Assembly (NCBI RefSeq): GCF_030848805.1
Contig: NC_092363.1
Coordinates: 16,896,600-16,960,599 of the forward strand
Reading direction: 5' to 3'
Origin: Temnothorax longispinosus
Lineage: Eukaryota > Arthropoda > Insecta > Hymenoptera > Formicidae
DNA: 64,000 bases
Shown here one piece after another: positions 35,901-47,753 of this stretch. A program made the translations under genes and the position numbers. The notes below the pieces were generated by a model, which was not told the origin of the DNA, did not search any database, and worked only from the letters and a program-made list of their open reading frames with translations. Each line of letters starts with the position of its first letter. Within the stretch, counting starts at the first letter, position 1.

Positions 35901-38900
35901 AGTAGATTTTTTTTCTTCTCGGTAAAAATATCGACGAGAGAGGTAATCGTGTCCCCGTATAATTAAATCTCAAACTTTCTGATTCAATTGAAGTAACAAT
36001 TTTCCCCGTCGGGGCTAAGTTCATCATCGGCGGTTAACTTTTGACATTCAAGGAAAATCGATTTCGTATCGACCAAAGATTCTATATAATGAAAAAGAAA
36101 GGAAAGGGCGAGCGAGAGAGACAAAGGGAAATTTATCTGGTATGCTCCGCGTCTTATATAGGCCGATATATATTGGTAACAAAGGGGGCCGTGTTTACGT
36201 GGTTCGGTGTATGTTCGCAAATTATTGATCTTACTCCGGAGCATATCTCGGGCAGATTCATTATCGGGCTTTATATACCGATAAGCTCGTTAAGTTTAAT
36301 AAACGCAAAATAGAAGGGAATGATGAGAGAGATAGCCGACAAAAATTATGTCTCTGTCTAGCAAAAAGGTTTGAATTATCCAGTGATAGTCCTCTTAACC
36401 GGCCATTTACCGGTGCGTTCGCTGCATTCATAATTACTCGTTAGCTTTAATTAAATTTCACGAGAGAAATTTCCTATAGAGACAGAGAGAGAGAGAGAGA
36501 AGCTTCGCTCGTCGAAACTCGATAGATTCCCGTGGTGAGATATCGAGTCCGATTTCCACGCGAGATTCTCCTGATTTTGATTCTTTATTTCCTTAGTCCG
36601 CGGACCATGGAGAACGGGTTATCGGGACTTCCCGGGATCTGGGATCATTCCGTTTCACGCCCGCGCCGCCGTCTCAGCTCAATTCGCTTTCTTCCCGGCA
36701 GACAGCTCCCACTGATTGCGGCTGGATGCGATCGCGGCGGGCTGGTACGCAATTAATCAACCCGTAAATGACGCCCGCCTTGCCCCCGCTCGTGTTGTCG
36801 GACGGAGACGACGACGCTGCGCCGAGGCATCGGGCCTTAATTATACAGCCGGTTTGCGGCGGAGCCCAACGACGAGGCGTCTCTGTTTCCCCGCCGCAAA
36901 CAAATTGCCCCGTAATTATTCCGCGGCTGTCGGAAAAGTCGGGCCGGGTTTCGGTAAAAGTATACCGACGGTGTAAACGAAGCTGGAATATCGTTAGACA
37001 GCTTAGATTAACGAGAACGCGAGTCTTTCTCCAGCGACGCGAGAGGCAAGACGATTCTCTCTCCGGCGAGATGTATCTCATTCTTTTAACAATGCTTCAT
37101 GCTTGCTCATCTTTTCTTGTGCATTTCAGCTAAGTGTCCGATTATAAACTACGCAAGAAATATTGTCATATGTTTAAATGAACGCGAAACTACATTGGAA
37201 AATCGAAAATCCGTTCGCTTCGCAGCCCGCGCGAGCGAGTCCTTCTCCGATGGCGATATTCTCCGTCAATAATTCGGAGCACTGGCGATTGAGTCGGACC
37301 ATTATCCGTTACGCTGTTGTAACAGACAGATCTACAACGCTGCGCGAGATCTCGAGTCTTTGAGTGACGTGAATGTGCCACTCGATACTAGTCTTTAAAG
37401 CTTACTTTAAACACCTCATCCGTGGAGTGCCACATAACGAGATGGAATAAATATAATCATTATGGTACATCTACTGATTTTATTTCACAAATTAATGATG
37501 GAGATATTCGTACAAGTGGGGAAAGTGAGGACACCGCGTAAATGGCACGTCGTAATAAATTTCCAATATATATAATCGAGTAAATAATTGCCATAAAATT
37601 ATATATTACATTAACGAGCGTTCATTTAATAGTCATCAGGAAACCACGAAGAGACAAATGATTACTCTTTTATCATCGGAAAAGTATTCCATATAATTTC
37701 AATTATCCGAAGGTATCAATTAACGGACTTTATCAGACTGTAACAATCTACGGAGGATCCCTCTCCTCTGTAAGGGGAGGAAGGGGAAGGGCCTCTCCGA
37801 TTTTCGGACAGATTATCGTGGGGCTTATTGTTCCCTTTTAGCTTCATCCGCGAGACCGGAGGCGCTCCATGCTCCATTATCAGTTTTTCGTGCGTTATGC
37901 CCGGACGCGGCCTTAATTACCTTCCTTTATACCCGCGGCTTATTATACGTTCCCCGAGTACAATATAATGCGGCTCGATAATCCCCCGCTCGCCGCTAGA
38001 CTTAGCAGTATCGGCCGAATTACGGTGCGTGAAGCACGTTAGCGCGCGCGGCCACGGGATCGCATCCGTGTACCTCCCGGACCACAACGGCGCGGAGCCA
38101 TAAATACGGTTTAAGTTATGGCAGCTACCCCCGTGCTATATCTTAAGTTTATTTCGACGCTGATTAATGTAGGATTGCCGGCGCACGCGGTGTTCGTGGC
38201 TCTCTCGAGAACGACCTTGCCGGAGCGAGATAAAAGGGTCTCGAAGACGGAGAGAGGTAACTTCGCCGTTGGGGGCTTGCCGAATTTCAACGTATCGGAG
38301 GGAAGGACGATGGTTGCGATTTATTCGCACGGGGGAGGACACGCGCAGCCTGCGAATTCGTCGAGGTCGCACGTGGATTCGGACAGTTGGGTAAACGCGA
38401 GCTAAACGGAGAAACGGCCTCCCATCCCCCTTAACGTTCGGCTGAACTCGCGCGCGCACCAGGATAACCGGCGCGCTCGTCGTAAATCGATACGTCAGGT
38501 GTGAATTGCGACGCGTCGCAGCGTCGTGGCAGCGGCGGCGGCGGCGATGCGACGGCTTTTATTTTTAATAGCGGCTCTCGTGTGCTCTCGCGTGCGCGTT
38601 CACGGAGCGGAAGCGCTAAATTCGCGCGATAAGCACGCTACGCGCGTTAACATGCCTATCGATTGCCCCCGGCCCGCGTGAGAGGGCATAAGAAGACGGC
38701 CGTAGGCGGTAAGATGAGAAAAAACGGGGCGACAAACAGAAGCCTCGAGAGGTAGAAGAAGGGTCGGGGATAAGCGCGACAGGACGGAGGGCCAACGGCA
38801 ATAGGTGCAATAGGTCATCGCAGGGCGGCTCGAGGGGATGCGAGAAGGGAAGGGGGGGGGGTCCAAGCGCGGAGGGACAGCGTGGAGGAATAACGAGGGG

Positions 38901-41502
38901 GGACAGCGAGCAGTTCAATGAAAGTCATCGTAAACGGAAGGGGAGCGGAACTGCGAAACGGGGCACACATCAGAGGGAACGGAGAGAGAGAGAGAGAGAG
39001 AACGGGTGGAGGGTAGAGAACGGGAGAGAGCGTTCCGCCATGCCGACGTCGTGGGAGAAAGACAGCGGGAAAGAGAACGCCAGAGAGCTTGCGCAAGCTT
39101 CGACCCGCCGCAGCTCCGATCGGCGGACGGCGGTTAAGCCAGCCGCACGTTCCGAGTTTTCGTGCCAGCAGTCGACTCGCAGCCTGGCTTTCCAACTGGC
39201 ACGTTGGAGTGCTTTCTCGTACTGTGCCCTCTCGTTCCCTCGTCTCGTCCCTCTCCTCTTCTCCCCCGCGGTCTCTCCTTTCCCCTCGTAATTTCTCTTT
39301 ATCTCTCTTTATCTGTCTCTCTTCTCTCTTTCTCTTTTTCTCTTTATCTCTCTCCGTTCTTTATCCCCGAGTCTCAATTCCACTCTCCGCGACATGACGC
39401 GTTGATGATCTACGCGCTGCTGGAAGCAGCGGAAGCAGTGCTCGTTCGGGACTAAAAACCACCACCGCGCCGTGCCGGTGGTGGTCCATCACGAGATTCA
39501 ATTCCGAGCAGCATCCTCCTCGGAGCGTCCTTCGGAGCTTTATGTGCGTCAGTGCGCGGTTAAAAATCGCGGGAGAAACTGTGCCAGGCGACGTCGTGGT
39601 CGATACGTCAAAGACGACGATGATGTAAATCCCGGTACGCAAACGGTTCGCTCGAAAAGTCGCCTGTCCTGATGAGAGAGAAGATGGCATACTCGAGGGG
39701 ACCCGCGTGGAGGATGTCGCGTCGGTGATTCCGATCGGCAGCGAGAACTATAGGCTCTCCGAGGATCGTCGGAGAAATTGGAGTAATCAGGGAGCATGAG
39801 AGTGTTATGGTAAAGGTGCGTGGACGAACGTGCATGCCCCGGTGTCAACGATAATAGTTAAATTACCCCAATAAGCTCTCCACTAAAAAATAATTTCTAT
39901 TATTTCTCATTTCTAGATTTTTAGATAGTTAAAATCATCTCAATTATATCAAAGGATTGCATTATCTTCCTATTTAGAGCCTGAGATTCTTTCGTTTTGA
40001 TAAAATAAATGTATTTTGATTAAGCAAAATTTTCCTCCCTTTCGTCTCCTACTAATTGTGATGTAGAAAAGAGCGATCGCTGAATCCGAACTGTCGTCGG
40101 TGCAGTCGCGATCAAATCGTCGCGTCGTCACGGAAATCGCGTCCTTATCGCGTATGCAACTCGCGCATGAAAATGCGCGTTTTCGGTAATGCGAAATAAT
40201 CACGGTCGTTGACGAAAATGTCGATAAATCGGCAAAAAACGATCGCTCGACGATTCCCGCGAAATCGTCGATCCAGTCCTCCTACCCCGTGTCTCTTTGC
40301 TTGTTTTGCAAAATGCGCGCCCGCGAATCTGCATCCTTTATGCACGCACGTAATCAACGAGCGATCTAAATTGCTGATGCGTTAACCGCTCCGGAGCTCG
40401 GTTCATTCGACATTTTCGGCACGCGCCTGCCTTTATTCCATTCGCGCACGCCGACAGAATCTGAAAATCCGCGAGTGCATCGATCCTACGGACGATCCGA
40501 CGGAGAGTTGGCCGGAAAAAAAAAAAAACATTTTCGCGACCTTGGCCGTTCGCGATTTTGAAATCTCGGACTTCCGCGCGGTCCGAAGTTCCGGAGGTTC
40601 TCCTGAATCTTTAAATCCTCGTGTGTCGAACGGACTGAATTGTTGGCCGGAGGTCGCGTGTCCCGGGGAAAAAAAAATATTGAATTCTCGAGAGAACGAC
40701 GAAACAATGAATGCGACGCGAGAATGCGAGGAGCGGGGGAGGAAAGCGGCGGTGAATGAAGAGGGAGGGAACGGAGGGAGAAAATTCCGGAGGTGAAGTA
40801 CTGTTGTCGATAGCCAAGTCAACGCGGATTTAACCAATTATCACCCCCGCTCTCTCGACGTGGATGTACGAACGAGGCCCTTCCGGTATATGCTCGACCC
40901 ATTTGGCAAACCATACGGCGCGGCGTCCCTTATTGTCCTTTGGGGAAACGATAACGCGATACCCGCACTTGCGCCTGCATCCCATCAAGTAGATCACGCT
41001 GTAGAGATATTGCGCTAGCGGAACAACGTAATCGCGGGCAAGACAAAATTGAACATTTTTTTCGGCACGAGCCAGCGATTTTTCCGGCTATTCTCTTCGG
41101 CGACTGAGTCACAAAAATTTTTGTGGTAGATTAATCATTATTGGATTAGGAAAAAAAAAGCTCGAATTAAATTATACGTTTCGCTTCGATGATCCTCGGT
41201 ATTTCGCGGCGTGAAAAAGGGCACGATGTATTCTCGGCGCGCAAAATTATACGTACTATTTTTCGGAGGACTTTGCGGATGCACGGTGTTCAATATTTTT
41301 TTCAATTTTTCGATGCACACACGGCAGGACGGATCAGTGAGCGATATTATATATGTATGTACGAGCACACGCATACGTGTGTTGTTACGTGTATTTTTTT
41401 ATATACGTGTGTGCACAGGTATAGTTCTCGACGGGAGAGGCAAATGGAGATAAGAGGAGAGAAAGCGGAGGTATTTTGACAACCTCGGCACTTGTCCCGG
41501 GA
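32920..41502. other. 8.5-kb stretch with no recognisable gene
   Basis: The first 1.1 kb is AT-rich with repeated TTAAT words and probably includes the kinase 3' UTR. From about 34000 on, the DNA alternates AT-rich homeodomain-type TAATTA words with CpG-rich blocks. Notable items are a G-run at 35289-35320, a CTG/CCG trinucleotide patch at 35683-35727, AG or CT tracts (about 35042-35057, 36482-36500, 38981-39000 and 39297-39360), and a 10-bp-stem GC hairpin at 39458-39485. Open frames here are short, arginine- or serine-rich and overlap on both strands, as expected of CpG-rich noncoding DNA. It could hold distal regulatory DNA or untranslated 5' exons of the CUB gene. Confidence 0.5.
35289..35320 (+). 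repeat. G-rich tract with G-quadruplex potential
   Basis: Runs of 3-6 G separated by single A or T. It lies in the gene-poor interval, not near a recognised exon. Confidence 0.6.
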
Positions 41503-44500
41503 ATGCCTCGAATGCCTGTGCCGGTACTCCTCGGTAGCTGGGGCTGGGGATTTTTCGCCATATTCCTCCTGCTTCTGGCCACCCCCAGTCCCGCTGCCAT
41601 TCGCAGAGGTAAGTCTAATCCGAGGGGTTGGGGGGAGGGGGCGCGGGGGACCGGGGGGGTGGGTATAATTCCGGCGAGAGAGTTCAAATTTCCAGGCCAG
41701 GGCGACACGCGAGAACGATCTCTGTATTTATTCGCCGGCGGATGCAATCCGACACCGCGATCGTTTCCCGAGCGCTCTTCCGCAAACTTACGACATCTAT
41801 CTAATCAGTAATTACAATATTATGTTTTAGCGATCCAATAAGAATCGTGCGACTCATCTTTCGAGACATTCGAGCCGGATAATGAAAGAAAAGAAAGCGG
41901 TGATAAAATATGAGAAAAGCCTTTTCTCAATGTCGTGTTTATCCTCGTATCGCGAATATATATCGTATCCCGACTCCACGTTCTCTGTATCTGTAACGTC
42001 AAACCGTGCGAAATGTCGCAACTTTCAATTTCTAATTTAATCTAGCAGATAAAATTTCGTTGCGATCGGCGGATAAATCTCGTTTACGACGGATGCGGTA
42101 TCAATCCCTCTTCCCTCTCTCCTTCTCTCTCTCTCTCTCTCTTTCTCGAAAAACTTCGATCCTGGCAGTCCCGCACCCGATGAATCCGATGATGTGCGGT
42201 TTAATGAAGACTCATCCCGGGAGCTACTTATCCCCGGGAGCTGTGCTAGCAATTATCGCAACCCCGTTACGCGGCTAACAGGCCGAATTATCGGTGTAAA
42301 CAGCCGAGACGCGGGGGCCTCGGATCTTAACCGTCGCATTAGAGAGATTTACTTATCCCGGGTATATCGGTGCGGGCGCGAATCCCGCCGAGGGAGGTTT
42401 TGATACCCCGTGGAAAAGGTGATTTACGAACGAGAGGCGGCCCGGCCATAACACGAGGCTGCCGCTTTATAAGAGGTATCTGGCAAGCGGGTCGAATATC
42501 GATTACACGGCCGAAACTTGTGTCGCGTGTGTTGTCGCGCGCGCGTTTCCTTACCCTCCGCCATTCTCCTCCGTACCCCATCGGTTTCCGCGTGTCCCGT
42601 TCCTTCATCCCGTTCCCTCCATTACCCAACCGGGTCAACGAAAAATACCGTTGTTCTAATACAACGTGCAACGGAACGTCCCGTATTTTCGCGATTTAAT
42701 AATAGATTTAATATAATAGATTCTCCGGGGCCAACTCGGTTTTTCGAAATCGATATTTTCTTAGCGAGGACATCGCGATGGGTCGGTCATTTAACTTTAT
42801 CTTCTCCATTTTTCGTTGCTACCGAAGCTACGTGAAATTAATTAAAACGCCTGTTCTTCTGGGAAGTTGAGTTTTACTCATTCCGGGAATATTTGCGGAT
42901 ATCCTGCTCGCTTTAATTACGTATATTTTACTACCAATAAATTTCCCATTGCTAATTAATAAGGTTATTAATTCTTATTAACGTAACTAATAACATTTAC
43001 TTATAACTATAATATTGGTTATTTACTACGGGCTAGTAGCATAAATTAATAATTACTAACTAAGATATAAAGAATGCGAACGAGATGAAGGAGAGGGCAC
43101 TCCGGACGGGTCCCCCTTTGCTTCTTCCTCGTCCTAACCGTCTCTATTTCAGCGGACCGAGGCCACTGCAACAAGACAGTGGACATTTACGAAGATGTGT
43201 CGAGCCCGGCGGTGACCCCAGCGAACTGGGGTAAGCCCCTCTCGTGCTGGTACCGTTTCCGTGCCTTTCGCGGAACGCCCCGGGACTGGATTCTGCGGGT
43301 GCGCTTCAAGAAGTTTAAGGTCGGGGTGCTGGAGAACGCCACCACCTGCAGCGGCGGTTATCTGCAGGTGAGCGCTTTGTGTGCCTGTGTGTGCCGTCGT
43401 TCCGGGAGGAAGAGGAAGGGGAAAAGGGAGGAGGAGGGAAAGGGGGTGAGAGACAGCGGTCCTAATTCCGGGATCGCGCGTCCAAACGGCACTGCCGAAT
43501 CCATCTCGCCGAGTCTCCACCCCACCCCCTCGCTTCGCGCTCTCCTATTAATTGAATAGGGAGAATCCCGGCCAATTAATCGGGCGCTGGAATTTAATTT
43601 CGGTTCGACAATAGCGTTCCTCGATTATTCTTTCGATTCGAGTTGGATATCGGCGCCGGGTCGGCGCGGCGGGACGAGGCAAGGGAAACGGACAGAGGGA
43701 TGCCGCTGATACTCGCGTATCTCTTTGAATCGCATCGCGTCGCGGACCAATGCATACGCGGCACAGTCGAACCCGCATTGTACACGATGGGAATGCGCGT
43801 ATTTCATATTCGTAAAGCTGCGCGTTTTTGCGGGGGAAAAAAAAACCACGCAGTCGCGCCCGGATGTATATAAACCGCCTCTGATATATCATTATCGGAT
43901 TCGCCTCGCCTCGCGCGCAACGATGCATTCAGAGTCTATTTTACGCCTAGGCGAACCAGACTCGCCGTACTTTCGAGAAATCCCCTACGGCGAGATGGAA
44001 AAATATAGGATCTATATTAAACACAACGATAGCTTTTATCTCCATATCAGGACTATCGAGCTTTTATCGTAATTTATTAGATTAACTTAAGCTAATTTAA
44101 ATTAATCGAGTCAAATCTACGTTTGATCGAAATCTGCGATCGAATATAGTTTCAAATAGGAATTCTCGGATAACGTACTGGCTCAGAGAACCCCTCATTC
44201 CGATAAGCCCCATAACGCTCCGTGACGAATCGAGCGCACGTTTGCGGCGTATCGACGAGGTAATAATTCGCGAAGGTCTGTTTGCGCCGTGACCATTGGA
44301 AGAATAGAATGGTTCGTTATCGCGTTAATCAACAGCGCATTTCTAGTTTCTAAATCTAGTTTCGTCCATCGGGACGCGGGAATTACACGAGGGGCAAGCG
44401 CAGCCGTATCAATGTCGCGAATTAGAGCGTTCCCGTATAAGAGACGAATGCGATAAGTGATTCCCTCACTTTTCTCCCCGTTTCCCGCCGCTTGCTCCTC

Positions 44501-47500
44501 TTTTGAGCGAGCGAGCGCACGAGCGAGCGAGCGAGTGAGCGCGCGCGGGCGCACTCGTCCTGCTGCCACCTCTCTCAGTTACTTCGGTATCAGGTATTGA
44601 TCTTTGTGACGCTGTAAACCTCTCTCTTCTCCTCTCCTTTCTCTCTCTCTCTCTTTCTGCCTCTCCGTTCATCGTGCTCTCTACTATCCTCTGTATTTTC
44701 CCTCGCGACTTTCAAATTTACACCAGTAAAAAAGATGTAAAGTCAATAGTAGTCACTTCGGGTACATTTCCCTCTGCACGAGATCGTAAGATTCGAGAAG
44801 GGACGCGTGGCGAGACTATTGTATCTTTTCCGAACTATTATTTTCCGTTTGAATAACTATTTCCCCCGTACGTAAGTTCTTATCTTTGTGTAAACTTGCA
44901 GATCAGTTACTTCCTAACAGACGGATTCCTAATAATCCTGTGCATCATTATAGAATTATCTTATATAAATGACTATTAATTATTTTCAGTACACTTAATT
45001 TTTATGTAGGCTTACATTACTTCAGACATGCATAAACTCATAAATATAGAAGATCGTAAAAGATTGTTTTGTTCATTCAATTGTTTCATTCAACCCGATT
45101 ATACGATATAAAGAATTTTAATTATAGATTAAATATAACTAAGTTTCACTGATCACATTTTTTGGAGACGTAAACGATTATTACTCATAATCTCATTTTT
45201 TTTTCGCATGACAAAATTTTGTCATAAGAGATTGGATATATTGGCCGTTAAACTGGATTAACGATTCCCGACGCGACGTCCTCACGTTCATCGATCGTCC
45301 CAAACGTTATACATCCAACGCGCGTTTCCCGGCCGCTGTTCCAGATCATAGACGGCAACACGAAGACCGAGGTGAGCAATCGCAAGGACCCGGGCGTCTA
45401 CTGCGGCGAGTCCGAGCAGCCGCAGACCTTCATCAGCGAGACCAGTTTCGTGCGGGTGATCTTCCACGCGGACAACTTCACCGATCAGACGTACTTCAGC
45501 TTCGACTCGCGCGCCGAACCGCAGTTCGAGGTGTATCTCAGATACGGCCAGCACCCGGAGCTCTATCCGAATCGTCGCGGCGAGGTCGTGCCGGGCAGCT
45601 ACTGCGAGCGCGTCTTCAAGGACTGTCGGCTGCAGACGTGCTACGTGCAGAGCCCGGCTTATCCCGGCATCTATCCGCGCGCGTTGCACTGCAAGTATCG
45701 CCTGAACACCCGGCTGCCCTTCATCAAGCTCTACATCGAGAACGAGGAGTTCAACATCGATGGACAGCGATGCGAGAACATCATGACGTGTCCGATGCGG
45801 CCGATCAGTTCCGGCTCGGAGCACTGCCCGTACGATTACATACGCGTGTACGACGGTAAGAACGAGAGCAGCCCGGTGATCGGCACCTTCTGCGGCATGG
45901 GCAAATTCCCATACAGCATCATCGGCACCAGCGAGGACCTTTACGTGGAGTTCGTGTCGTCGCCAGCCGGACCGTTGCTCAACACCGGATTCCACTTCAA
46001 CGTGGGCAACTGGCCCGGTCACGTGGAAACCGCGGGCGTGAAAAACGGCAGCTGCGACTGGCTGCTAAATAGTGAGTCTCTCGTGAGCGGTAACGAGGGC
46101 ATTTTTCTCTCGGTCGCGCACTGGTACCCGCCGCACACCAGCTGCACGTATCTGCTACGCGGTCGACCCGGCGAAATCGCACGTCTCTATTTCCCTAGCT
46201 TCCGAGTGAATCGTATCGAGTCGCCGATCCAGCCTTACGACGGCGACTGCGGCGAAAGTCTAACGCTCTACGACGCCGACTGGCCGGACGACGCCCGGAT
46301 CATCAAGACCTTCTGCGACACTTTCAGCAAACCGATGGAGAAACACGATTTCGTCTCGACGTCAAACGCGCTGTTCGTGCGATTCGAAAGCAAGACCGGC
46401 AGTTATTCCGGCAGCTCGCTCTATTACTGGGCCCACTACGATTTCTTCAACGCGACGAGATTCGGCGAGCCGACGCCCGGTACCGAGTGCGACGAGGTCT
46501 TCGCCTCGTGGAAGACGCGCTCGGGTCGTCTACGATCGCCGTTGAATACCTTGGTTTACAAACGACCGGGAGACCCGCCCGCCGATCTGTCCTGCACCTA
46601 TAGCTTCATCACGGACAAACGGTTGTTCGCGCGCGTGATTCTGGTGATAGAGTCGATCAACTTTAAGGAGCACCCGTACGCCCAGTGCGGCCACTGTTGG
46701 GACAGTCGGGTGGACCGGGTGATAATCCGGGAGCCTAATCCGGATGGGATCAAGGGTCACTGCCTTTGTCGGACCAACAACAACGGCACTCCGGCGCCCA
46801 CGACCTCGACGCCAGTATCGCGACCGCCCGTCCTCAGGATCGTCTCTCGGGGCGAAAGATTGGATCTGAAGCTTCATGTGGACGGCGCGCACGCAGCAGC
46901 GAGCTACTTCAAGTGGCCCGCGCCGCTCTTCGAGGCGAGATACGAGTTCGCGCACAGTCCCCTGTGCGGACCCGCGCTTCTGCCGCCTGCCACCGACGGC
47001 GAGATCGAGTTTCCGCATTACGAGGCGCTGGGATACGTCACGCCGCCGAGATCCATCAAGTGTATCTGGGAATTACGGGTGAACCGCGAGCGCGATCTCT
47101 GGCTGCACTTCGACAAGATCAAGTTCGCGTCGCGCTCCTGCGAGGACGGCAAGCTCGAGATCTTCCTGCCGGGGAACGTCGAGCCGTATCTCGGTATCTG
47201 CGGCGAGAATGTCAGCTACGTGAGAGAGATGCCAATTATTTCAGCGGCGCTCATAGCACCGCCGATGGATCATCAGGCGCCGAACGGTGACGTCGTCGAG
47301 GAATCGCCTGCCGTGATTATACAGTTTACGGGGTCCATGGCGCCGGCCCGGGCGGCCTTCAAGATTGCCTGGACCGAGCTCTTTCATTTACCAAGAGACG
47401 GATCCGGGGCCCTCAACACCGGCAAATTGGAGGACTGTGCCTTCCAGTGTCCCGGCGATGCAGGCTGTATACCGTTGAGATTGGTGTGCAATGGCGTGGT

Positions 47501-47753
47501 GAACTGTCCCAGTCGCATCTTGCCCTTGCCGGGTATTCTGAATGGCACCTTCTACGAGCCGGATGACGAGTCAGTGGAGACGTGCGGCGGTCCTGTCAGC
47601 GGTAACGGCGGCGGTTTCGCCGGACCTGCCGGCTGGGCTGGCGCCGGCTTAGGCGCCGGCCTCGCCATTCTCTTGGGTCTGGCGTGCTTCATCGCCATGT
47701 GCAGACTTTGTAGAAGACGATCGCGCTCCAGGGACATACACGTGCCCTATTAG
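41503..47753 (+). CDS. Multi-CUB, LDLa-containing single-pass membrane protein (Culd-like)
   Basis: Three exons, 41503-41608, 43153-43367 and 45345-47753, giving about 909 residues. Exon 1 encodes a signal peptide (hydrophobic core FFAIFLLLLA). The extracellular part shows about five CUB-type segments: one across exons 2-3, then roughly residues 202-327, 343-479, 489-582 and 646-786, with marks such as SPAYPGIYPRALHCKYRL, CPYDYIRVYDG and CIWELRVNRERDLWLHF. An LDL-receptor class A module begins near residue 804 (CAFQCPGDAGCIPLRLVCNG), with a long insert before its acidic DDESVETC end. A Gly/Ala/Leu transmembrane helix at about 870-893 is followed by a short basic tail, CRRRSRSRDIHVPY. Domain order resembles the Drosophila photoreceptor protein Culd, an endocytic-traffic factor, but orthology is inference. 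The 2.4-kb last exon is unusually long for the window. Poly(A) signal: 48016-48021. Confidence 0.85.
41624..41663 (+). repeat. G-run cluster just inside the first intron of the CUB gene
   Basis: Several runs of 4-7 G begin about 15 bases after the exon 1 donor on the transcribed (sense) strand. Such runs can act as intronic splicing enhancers or fold into quadruplexes; that role is inference. Confidence 0.55.

Noticed and set aside
39040..39455. Overlapping plus-strand frames around 39.0-39.5 kb as a small gene
   Set aside because: Pyrimidine-rich Leu/Ser/Phe sequence from CT tracts; no splice pattern or domain.
45288..46022. 244-codon minus-strand frame opposite the CUB exon
   Set aside because: Mirror of high-GC coding sequence; the composition is typical of an antisense artefact.
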